DNA of 22,223 nt from Pleurobrachia bachei. Taxonomy: Eukaryota > Ctenophora > Tentaculata > Cydippida > Pleurobrachiidae. Position numbers and translations under genes: made by a program. The stretch covers positions 15,463-37,685 of the forward strand of contig AVPN01000628.1 in the NCBI GenBank assembly GCA_000695325.1. Direction: 5' to 3'. The notes under the pieces were generated by a model. That model worked only from the letters and a program-made list of their open reading frames with translations. It had not been told where the DNA came from and did not search any database. How positions within the stretch are numbered: position 1 is the stretch's first letter; each line of letters starts with the position of its first letter. This document shows, piece after piece, positions 9,201 through 17,900 of the stretch.

Positions 9201-11331
9201 AATCAAGTCTAAAGTCGAGGACTGGGAGAATATAACTCATGCTAACTTCTCGTTTCAAGAACTCGGCCAAATGTTCCAGACCCGAATGTTAAAGCCATCA
9301 CTTCGGAAATTGATCAGATGTGAATCACTAATTCTGATTGATAATCGGTTATCTGAACTGACTGAGCTAACTCTCCCCTGTCTAACTGAGCTGAACCTAT
9401 CTCTAAACCTGTTTACGAGTTTTGGGGATCTGCCAACTTGTCCTAGACTGGTGAGTCTCAATGTGAGTGGAAACAGGATAACAGGATCTGAGGGAATCGA
9501 GAAGTTCAAACTTCTTGCCGAACTGAAGATGAAGATGAACCCCTTTGTGTGGAAGGAGCCTAAATACAGACTGAACTTATTTGAGAAGTGTCCCTCGCTG
9601 ATAAAGATAGACGAAATGACGAGAGAGTGTGTCAGGTTGAGGGAAGAAGAGCTTCAGGAAATACAGCAGAACTGAAGTATTGATACGACGAAAGCTGCTG
9701 CCGTTGACCTCAAAATAATGATACTGACCTCACGCCTTGTGCTAATCAATGCTAGCATGACTTTTACCGATATTTATTTTTATTGATTCTGACCACTGGT
9801 TGCCGACCATTAATTCAAATTAGCTTCTGACTGATTAATGCACTTACCACGACAGACTGAGTGTACTCTGGCTTCACTTTCCCTCGTTCTTTCTCTGAAA
9901 ACAATTCTGTTGCGGAGAGCATTCGATAGATACTATCAGCAGCCACGGTAGAATTATCAGCTGCCTTTTTACAGGACTTATCTGGTGTGTGTGTATTTTT
10001 AATGAAAATCGAGCTTTCAACTGTGCCACTTCAAAGAATTAAGAAAATTCAGCTTAGGAAATTTTAGAAAGCTGTATGCAAGAAACTGAATCAATGAATA
10101 ACAATGCAAGATTTCAAGAAGTGTGCCTGTACCTTTGGTGTTGACGCCCATTGAACTACAGCGATCTAAAAGAGATCAAGGTGAAGGGACCACAACTCAG
10201 GGGACCTCGGATCAGGGCAACTCCGTCAGTAAAAGATCCAGAGTTTGATGAAATTCCCGAGACAACGGCCAACTATCAACCCCACATTTTTACCTTTAGT
10301 AGCCAGCAGGAGAAACGGGCCGCACAACGTGAGGTGAAGGAAGTTACTGGAATCAAGTCTAAAGTCGAGGACTGGGAGAATATAACTCATGCTAACTTCT
10401 CGTTTCAAGAACTCGGCCAAATGTTCCAGACCCGAATGTTAAAGCCATCACTTCGGAAATTGATCAGATGTGAATCACTAATTCTGATTGATAATCGGTT
10501 ATCTGAACTGACTGAGCTAACTCTCCCCTGTCTAACTGAGCTGAACCTATCTCTAAACCTGTTTACGAGTTTTGGGGATCTGCCAACTTGTCCTAGACTG
10601 GTGAGTCTCAATGTGAGTGGAAACAGGATAACAGGATCTGAGGGAATCGAGAAGTTCAAACTTCTTGCCGAACTGAAGATGAAGATGAACCCCTTTGTGT
10701 GGAAGGAGCCTAAATACAGACTGAACTTATTTGAGAAGTGTCCCTCGCTGATAAAGATAGACGAAATGACGAGAGAGTGTGTCAGGTTGAGGGAAGAAGA
10801 GCTTCAGGAAATACAGCAGAACTGAAGTATTCATCAGATATATGACCGAAGCTGCTGCAGCTACTCTAAAAATGATACTGGCATCACGACTTGTGTTATT
10901 GAGCAACCCCTCTAAGACTTATTTCATGTAATGCTAGCATGAATTTTACGGCTATTTATTATTATTGATTCTGACAACTGGTTACTGACTAGACCAATGA
11001 CTTACTATAATTAACCACTGACTGCACTTACCACGACAGACTGGGTGTACTCTGGCTTTACTTTCCCTCGTTCTTTCTCTGGAAACAATTCTGTTGCTGA
11101 GAGCATTCGATAGATACTATCAGCCACGGTAGAGTCAGCAGCTGCCTTTTTACAGGACTTATCTGGTGTGTGTGTGTGTATTTTTAATGAAAATCGAGCT
11201 TTCAACTGTGTCACCTCAAGAATCAAGAAAATTCAGCTTAGGGCATTTTAGAAAGCTGCTTGCAAGAAACTGAATCAATGAGTACAATGCAAGAATTCAA
11301 AGTGTGCCGTACCTTTGGTGTTGACGCCCAT
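6284..11331 (-). CDS. Unrecognised four-module protein with His-Gly-Ser-Pro linker
   Basis: Exons on the minus strand with good borders: 1B 11313-11331, 2B 11032-11162, 1A 10133-10151, 2A 9848-9981, 3 7023-8837, 4 6776-6880, 5 6525-6680, 6 6284-6421 (TGA). Either 1A-2A or 1B-2B joins exon 3 in frame; isoform A spans 788 codons, counting one TAG. No signal peptide (starts MGVNTK). Four beta-rich modules of ~55-60 residues: about 88-146, 243-303, 638-702 and 729-775. Shared pattern: G-x-x-[IV], then Tyr/Phe, then [GP][RE]-x-[IFV], then alternating hydrophobics ending F/I-x-V (FVVFLV, IKVYQI, KRIKVP, IFLVPT). Introns cut modules 3 and 4 at the same place (KYYQ| and QGFQ|). Between modules: a KPATT/Pro-Lys linker, CxxC pairs (ECACR, CAKC), and about nine (H)GSP[GR] repeats with His runs. 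An in-frame TAG (7835-7833, codon 386) splits exon 3; the frame stays open for 270 codons beyond. I do not recognise the family. Confidence 0.7.
7370..7930 (-). repeat. HGSPG-coding repeat block
   Basis: Within exon 3 the motif His-Gly-Ser-Pro-Gly/Arg recurs about nine times with His runs (HHHHH, HHHGHH) and a tandem pair of MSSPCQKHGS. It spans both sides of the in-frame TAG. The spacing is irregular, as in a disordered linker. His-rich runs could bind metal, but that is inference. Confidence 0.75.
7833..7835 (-). other. In-frame TAG inside exon 3 of the four-module gene
   Basis: The codon follows GGG CCC CAG GTT GTC GTC and is followed by TAC. Frame and composition (His/Ser/Pro/Gly repeats, then modules 3 and 4) continue unchanged on both sides. 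All AG acceptors within about 50 bases were checked against the CAG|GTTGTC donor; only a 12-base 'intron' would keep frame, which is too short. Candidates: polymorphic nonsense, sequence error, readthrough, or A-to-I editing of UAG to a Trp codon. Confidence 0.8.
8899..9675 (+). CDS. Leucine-rich-repeat protein nested in an intron on the opposite strand
   Basis: A 258-residue single-exon frame from ATG 8899 to TGA 9673-9675. Residues 1-130 have no recognised domain and are basic with many Gly/Pro. Residues about 140-240 hold LRRs of the short SDS22-like type (SLILIDNRLSEL, LTELNLSLNLFTSF, LVSLNVSGNRITG, LLAELKMKMNPF), closing with an LRR-cap-like stretch (RLNLFEKCPSLIKID). Such proteins serve as binding scaffolds; the partner is unknown. 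An acceptor TTTTTAG ends at 8893, just before the ATG, so there is an upstream 5'UTR exon or a spliced leader. The whole gene sits within 8838-9847, the intron between exons 3 and 2A of the minus-strand gene. Bases 9004-9681 are duplicated exactly at 10154-10831. Confidence 0.75.
   Translation: MSVVRPNIKLTKTSGGGNAKGPDYTKLPSHQYRHVNYSDLKEIKVKGPQLRGPRIRATPSVKDPEFDEIPETTANYQPHIFTFSSQQEKRAAQREVKEVTGIKSKVEDWENITHANFSFQELGQMFQTRMLKPSLRKLIRCESLILIDNRLSELTELTLPCLTELNLSLNLFTSFGDLPTCPRLVSLNVSGNRITGSEGIEKFKLLAELKMKMNPFVWKEPKYRLNLFEKCPSLIKIDEMTRECVRLREEELQEIQQN
9004..10153. repeat. Tandem segmental duplication, unit A
   Basis: The unit runs from LRR codon 36 to just past the ATG of exon 1A of the minus-strand gene (…ttgacgcccattg). 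It contains most of the LRR gene, exon 2A and exon 1A. The junction with unit B lies at 10153/10154. Bases 9004-9681 equal 10154-10831 without a mismatch; beyond that the units differ by many substitutions and indels. Confidence 0.95.
9848..9981 (-). CDS. Exon 2A of the four-module gene (alternative to 2B)
   Basis: Acceptor CACACACCAG at its upstream end, donor GTG|GTAAGT at its downstream end; 134 bases, entering at phase 1 and leaving at phase 0. It encodes DKSCKKAADNSTVAADSIY and on to KPEYTQSVV. Exon 1A (10133-10151, ATG GGC GTC AAC ACC AAA G) joins it to give MGVNTKDKSCKK, and it joins exon 3 as QSVVDSLV. Confidence 0.75.
10154..10825 (+). pseudogene. 5'-truncated second copy of the LRR gene
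   Basis: It lacks residues 1-35 and the ATG. The frame is preceded by TGA within ttgacgccc, and the first in-frame ATG is at 10421 (residue 125 of copy 1), which would give a 134-residue LRR-only product. The remaining 672 coding bases are identical to copy 1 at every position. I see no substitute first exon, so I call it a gene fragment, though the perfect identity is unexpected for a dead copy. Confidence 0.75.
11032..11162 (-). CDS. Exon 2B of the four-module gene (alternative to 2A)
   Basis: 131 bases with the same borders and phases as 2A. Relative to 2A it has in-frame length change (AAADSTVAD against AADNSTVAAD) and a Ser-to-Pro change, with no stop. Exon 1B (11313-11331) supplies MGVNTK. 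Both copies are 2 mod 3 long, so an mRNA with 2B and 2A together would shift frame before exon 3. Confidence 0.75.
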
Positions 11332-11927
11332 TGCGCCCTGGAGAGAGGTGTACGTTGTCTAACTGTCTGCTAAACTATTCACTATCTAGACAGTATGGCA
11401 GACACAGCAAAGAGGGGCGAGACTTTTATAAAAATGGGTGCCATGTGGGTTACTCAGCTAACACATGCAGCGTAGGGATAACCGCCAATAATAGGGGGCT
11501 GCATGTTCTCTCTCTCACTCTCTTTCTCTCTCTCTCTCTTTCCCTCTCTTTTTTTACACAACACATGTGTGCGTCATTCCCACAACCTTGGTACCGCAAA
11601 TCTAGCAAAGACCTCTAAAATCCAACAAGACTCAATAGCGTGTGTTAGCAAACGTGAATTATGTATCAGATATAATTGATTATTATGCTGATTGGTTATG
11701 TATGAACTGTAAATTATGTAAATACAATATAGTTTTATGACGTTCTATGACGAGTTTCAACCACCTGAATACGGCTGTACCTCACCTTATAGACTACCGA
11801 CCTCAAATACCTTATAGACTACCGACCTCAAATCAATTATCCCCTAGCCCCTCTCCCTCCCTCTCTATCCCCCTCACTCCCCCCTCTCTCCCTCTCTAGA
11901 GTCTAGTGATACCATGGTAGCACTGCC
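11332..11927. promoter_or_regulatory. Divergent promoter region of the four-module and vasohibin genes
   Basis: About 600 bp separate the ATG of exon 1B (minus) from the vasohibin ATG (plus), so both 5' regions must lie here. It contains a CT microsatellite at about 11508-11551, a 25-bp tandem repeat at 11784-11833, and a long pyrimidine tract (about 11838-11897) ending in CTCTCTAG, a strong 5'UTR splice acceptor or trans-splice site. Confidence 0.5.
11784..11833. repeat. 25-bp tandem repeat, two copies
   Basis: Units 11784-11808 and 11809-11833 are identical (accttatagactaccgacct and so on). They lie just upstream of the pyrimidine tract in front of vasohibin. Confidence 0.85.
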
Positions 11928-11931
11928 ATGA
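11914..11931 (+). promoter_or_regulatory. Five-codon uORF overlapping the vasohibin start (ATGA)
   Basis: ATG 11914 opens M-V-A-L-P and its TGA (11929-11931) overlaps the vasohibin ATG (11928-11930) as ATGA. It lies downstream of the CTCTCTAG acceptor, so it would be in the mature leader. ACC ATG G is a good context, so most scanning ribosomes should start here. Coupled reinitiation is an inference. Confidence 0.5.
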
Positions 11932-14900
11932 CAACTGAGGATCAGGGTGGGGGACCTCTCATCAACAAGGATGGCTTCCCCGTCCACCCTGAGCTATGGA
12001 ACACCATGTGGGCCAGGGCTGAGGCCGTCCACCCAGACAGAAGATCAATGAGCAAAGGAATACGAGGCAATGCTGATCTTCCACAGGTATTAGCAATATT
12101 CCTCAGAACAATCTATTGTATGGGTTGTGTGGGCGACGTTACCAGTTACAGTCATGTTGTATGACAATAAATTATGCAGTGGGTATATGGTGGTAAATGC
12201 CAAATTTGTTTCTCTGTAAATGTCGATCACGCGGCGTGGTACACGCCGTTTGCCCGTTTACTGGGGTAATTTATGTCAACTGCACTTGCCGCATTCATAA
12301 GGACTTTGCCTTGTTCGACCCTGTCTCATAAATGTAAAAAAAGGGTCAGAACATAACAAATTATAACTTATGTCTTCTGCTTTTGTTAAGAAACTGAGCT
12401 GAGAGATGGAGGAAGAGAAAGGGAGAGAAGGAAAAAGAGAGGGGGAGCTAACAATAGTAGTGAAGTATGAACCGGAGCTGTGCCAGCTCTCTACTAATGA
12501 AAGGAACTGCTGATACTAAATTTAAATTAGATCTCTAGAGAGCTTAGATCTCGAGAGAGCTTTTATCGCCTCATGAGATTCATGTCCAATACCGTACTGT
12601 CTAGCGTTCTATTTTAAATTGTTGAGTAACTCAAAGATTTTTAACAGTATACCCCTGTGATTCAGTGTGTTTTGATAGTTATGAGTCCTCCAAGTAAGAA
12701 ATAATAAATCTAAATAGTAAATCACTACAATTGTCAACAGTTGCACAGTAAGGCAACAGTCAGTGAGGCTACATAACCTTGAATAATATCCTGCTTGCAC
12801 TTTACACACTTGCATTTATCTAATCGCTCCCTACGCCCATATCATATGTTACTGTAAGACTGTATTATCCCACTGCACCCACTATATGTGATGACATATA
12901 CTGCTAATAGTCTTCTGATTTCTATAGCATTATTATAGTAGACTGTATATCTCCCATGCTAGTTTATGGGTATTAATGCTTGTCATCACTAGGTTCGGCT
13001 TTGACTTTGAAAACACTTTTAGCTACAGTAGCCGTACGCACTTGTTTAGTAATTGTGATTCCTCATAAGTTAGTAAATTATTTTTCTTATAAAATACCGT
13101 TCCACATCAGTAAGTCTCCGGCCTGGGTTTCTCCCACTAGATTCCTTCAAGTCCTCACTACAAAGTGCTACCCCTGGCCTATGGCTAGGTACCATACTGT
13201 TGCCGATATTCTTAGCATTGAAAGGAGGGTCTGGTGCAAGCTAGCTTAGATAATATAAAATTAGGAATATTATATCACCATCGAACCTGTCCGACAGTGC
13301 TGCATTGAATAGCTTTCTATAATTATTACCCGCTGGCCTTTGAAGCATAAAATCTTATTATAAGATCATGTCAATTGTCAAGCCATAATTATGTCTTAAT
13401 TACTATCTCTAGTGAGTCAAAGAGAGAGACAGAGAAAGAGACATAGAGAAATATTATATTTCAAATATAGGACATAGAGACACAGATCTCATATTCTGCT
13501 CAGGATAAAGTTCATAGTATGCTCATTTGATCATTTTCCCATGCCCTTAGCCGCAAGTAAAATCAGTTTTTTTTGTGAAACTCCCAAATTGTCTGATTCT
13601 TTAATCCTAATAATATCTCATGTTTGTCCTCTTACTCCTATCCTATAATAGTATCAATATTCCCTATGCTAGGAAGATTCCATTAACACATACATGAGAT
13701 TTTGATGAATAGTGTGTTACCGGATGAGTTTAGACAAAGGATTTCTCCCTATGCATGTTGATTTCCCAGACTATTACCCCCTGCTTCAGCTGTTGCATAA
13801 AAACATCGCCATACTTAGTTAATAGTTGTATATTCTTGGCTAGTGTCTGACTGTGGTATGCGAACCGCCTGTTCAGCGGAGCTTTCTGAATCAGGGGATG
13901 CCTTTTCTGAAACTCTTGACACTAGACTGGCATCTGCAGTGAAATATGTTCTACTTCAGACGAAATATATGATAACTACTGCACGCGATGCATCATGCAT
14001 GCTGTATGACCACTTTCTTCGACCATTGTATTAAGGTCACTGTATGGGACCTGCTGCTCAAGATATTAGTATGACATGTAGTTATTTTGATATTGTTCTC
14101 AGTTCTTGTTCAACGTTTTCACAACTGAGAATAATGATCGGTCGATTGTTTATTAGCCGCATAACAATGAATAAAGTTTGTTTTCCTCCTTCCGGCTGTA
14201 CGAATGAACAAGACGTAGATTTTATTGCAGGAAACGTAGTACGCTATACATTTCAGTGCACTGCACCATCATCAGGCTCAAATTAATTTGTTTAAAGTAG
14301 TGTTGAAAAGTTTCAAAGGAGGAAAACAAACTTTATTCATTGTTTTCACAACTAGAAAACCCGTTGAAGTTAACAGTACCCGTTGACCGGCCATATCCCC
14401 ACACTCTCCCTCACCCAGGAGCACCCCTCTGCTCTCGACCACTGCACCAACCCGCACGTGAAGCTTCGATCACCCGCTGCACAGGGACCATGGCCTGCAT
14501 GTTATATGATAGGATATACTTACCATCACGCCACGCATATCTATATTTGCTACCTTTTTCTAGAATTATTTTACTTTACGTACACTTTAGGTCTTTACCA
14601 ATTCCTTTTTTAGCCTTTTTTAGCGGCGTGTAAGATGAACTATACTACTGAAGACGCTGACCTATCAAGCATTCACTGGCTAACCCACAAGACAATATTC
14701 ACCCTGAATTTCCTACTTGGAACGCCCCTAAACACTCTCTGCTTCATGTTTTTCATGTGGGGGGACAACGACAGTAACTCTCGGCTAATACACCGGTGGA
14801 TCACCCTGCTGGATCTGATTACGTGTGCTGCAACCATCTTTCCTACAATCAACTCCTTTCACTATACAGTTTTCAATAACAATCCGATACTATGTAACGC

Positions 14901-17900
14901 GTACGGGATTTTTTGGAACTGTGCGATACGTCTTGCGATATTTCTAATAGCGGTATTGAGCTGTACACGAGCTCTAGTCACTGTAGACCCCTTTATGAAT
15001 GTTAGAAAGGGTGTGATAACGTGGATAGTTGGGGGATATTCTCTCTTTCAACTTATTCAGGCTACCATCCCGTTCTGGTTCGGGGGTACTTACGACTATG
15101 ACGAAAATATTGAAACTTGCACGTGGAACGTGAGAATAGTTATCTTCAAGACTTATGGGAAGTTGAATAATTACCAAGTCAAGTGGGCTGTGGCAGTTTT
15201 TATTTTGCTCGTCCAGTTTATCGTGCCTATTCTAGTGATATTGGTATCCGGGATTGTATCCTGTGTGTCTTTACTAAGAAAACCGGCCATTAGCCGAGAT
15301 AGCGTTCACAGAAGTGCGGTCGTGACAGTTTCCCTGTTGACCTGTGCTTGTCTGTGTATAAACTCTCCCGTTTTGTTTGTGGTTTGTGGGTCACTTTATA
15401 GATACTGGTACCCTGAGGATCGTTTAATAACGAACGAACTGTTAAATGATGTTAATGTTTTTGTTTATGGTCATTCCTTAGCCCTAAACTCGATTGCCAA
15501 TGCGATAATTTATCTCGTTCGAATTCGGAAATTGCGTATGTTCGTGCTGAAGAAGATTTCGCGATTTTACAGGAATGTTTCCCAGAGTTTATTGTCCCGT
15601 TTTCATACTTACAGTACTGTCAGAAATGTGAACCTATAACCATATTCGAACTATGAATTATGTTCATGTTTCAAGAATTATAACAAGTAATAAATTTTCT
15701 CACAATTACCCTGGGAAACAAGGATAACCAACACACTCGCACATTAATATTTTTTCTCTCCCTCCACAATGTCTCTCCGTCCACATTATTATTATATATA
15801 TTATTATTATATAATAATATTATATAATAATACCCCCTCTCTCTACTCTTGTTGTTTAAACCCATCCACCCCACCCACCTCTGTACCCATCCGCCCCACC
15901 CAACTTCCACGGGCGCAAAAAGAGGGTCTGGTGGAAGCAAGATGATCTAATAATTATCATGTCACTTCACCAATCACTGCATCTCACCTATCAGGCAACA
16001 TCTAATCTTGCTTGACTTCTACGGACTTCTATAATCATCACCCACTAGACATAAGTAGCATATAATATCCAATTAAGATCTTAATAAGATCATGTCAAGC
16101 AATTGTCATGTCATGATTAGAGTCGTAAGGGCGACAGGGCGACAGAGATCTCATATTATGTAGAAGATAAAGTGCATAATATATGCCCATTTGATCATTA
16201 TCCCATCTCTTTAGCACTGCAGGAATAGTCAGGTGATGGTTGTCATCACGCTTCCCTGCTGTGATAGACAACCAACCTCTATTCATTTTTCGTGCATTTC
16301 CTAAATTGACTGATTTCCTAAATACATTTAGCTATAGATAGATGGAATAGTCTAGTAAATCGGTCGGTATCGGTATCGTAAACTGAGATTTAGATTACAT
16401 CCATATCTCAATTTACGATACCGATACTATCACAATATCGTTGTAGTGCCGTTGCCGGATGACAGTTTAAACGTTGGTCTAAGGACCCCTAATTCCTATT
16501 TCCTGGCCAGGCCTTGTTCCATCATGTTCGCTTCCCAGTGTGACTATTGATAACAAAATTACCTCTCTACAGTAGGATAGGTTTTAGCGTGCCCGCAAGG
16601 GAGGGGTAATTGCGTTATCAAGTGTGACTAAATATTACACCTTCAGTTATGTTTATAAAAACATCTTGACGCTTATTCTTGGGAATTGACACTATCATTT
16701 GCACTGTATGTGGGATATTTGTCGAAAATTAATCGAGTTAGGGTACCTAAATATCGAAGTTGCCTAAATGCGAAACTGCAGCAATAGTATTATTATTGAA
16801 CACTGCTGTAATTATTTCTGGGCATTTCCTTTTCATTTCTATTCCTGATTTGTGTGACATCACAAACCACACAATCAGTTGTATATTGCTTTGTGAGCTC
16901 CTCGTATAGTTAGGATACCGCAAACTTTAATCGAGTTTCATTCGTTTTTCTATCTTCTATCTCAAGAAATAGTGTAATGGCTCCGAGTTTATTATACTCA
17001 ATTTGAAGCCAATCACAGCCGTGTTCCTGTAATTGTTTCGGTATTGTTTCAAGTTCTTGTTTACACGTTTACACTGAACGTTTTCATTATGTACCGTCTT
17101 CCAAGCTTCAATTCGACCCTTTTTAGCAGTGTTACAGAGTGTGTAAGATGAACTCTACTACTGAAGACGCCGACCTGTCAAGCATTCACTGGCTAACCCA
17201 CAAGACAATATTCACCCTCAATTTCCTGCTTGGAACGCCCCTAAACACTCTCTGCTTCATGTTTTTCATGTGGGGGGACAACGACAGTAACTCTCGGCTA
17301 ATACACCGGTGGATCACCCTACTCGATCTGATTACGTGTGCTGCAACCATCATCCCTACCATCAACACTTTCCACACTGGCGTGTTCGACTCTCCAATTC
17401 TCTGCAATATCTACGGAATGTTTTGGAACTGTGCGATACGTGTTGCGATATTTCTAATAGCGGTATTGAGATCGAGCCCTAGTCACTGTAGACCCCTTTA
17501 TAAATGTTAGAAAGGGTGTGATAACTTCGATAGTAGGAGGATATGCTCTACTTCAACTCATTCAGGCTACCATCCCATTCTGGTTTGGGGGTATCTACAG
17601 CTACTTTCCATCAGTTGAAACGTGCACATGGAATATAAGAGAAATTATCTTCAAGACTGAAACGCCAACTAACTACCAAGTCAAATGTGCTGTGGCCATT
17701 TTTATTTTGCTAGTGGCAGTCCAGTTTATCGTGCCTATTCTAGTGATATTGGTATCCGGGATTGTATCCTGTGTGTCTTTACTAAGAAAACCGGCCATTA
17801 GCCAAGATAGCGTTCACAGAAATGCGGTTGTGACAGTTTGCCTCTTGACCTGCGCTTGTCTATGTACAAACTCTCCCTATGGCTTTGTGATCTGTGGGTC

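Larger units (their letters stand above)
10154..11333. repeat. Tandem segmental duplication, unit B
   Basis: This is the second copy of the unit at 9004-10153. It carries the 5'-less LRR copy, exon 2B and exon 1B of the minus-strand gene. Its right border is the same ttgacgcccattg word, followed by unique sequence towards the vasohibin gene. Confidence 0.95.
13225..15660 (+). repeat. GPCR segmental duplication, unit 1
   Basis: Anchors shared in order with 15922-18143: gagggtctggtg, taagatcatgtcaa, gatctcatatt, catttgatcatt, taaaaacatc, agttcttgtt, then the whole GPCR frame. Non-coding anchors are short and heavily drifted; coding parts are close. Unit 1 has about 460 bp extra between 14130 and 14590, just before its ATG. 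Confidence 0.75.

Noticed and set aside
9076-10659. Minus-strand frames antisense to both LRR copies
   Set aside because: They are shadows of the LRR coding sequence; useful only as a sign that the two copies are identical.
13843-14286. Two plus-strand frames before GPCR 1
   Set aside because: No domain, no membrane segment and no splice sites in phase; composition is like the surrounding intron.
15786-15832. AT-rich run as a matrix attachment or origin site
   Set aside because: It is a plain TATTAT/ATAATA microsatellite with no further support.
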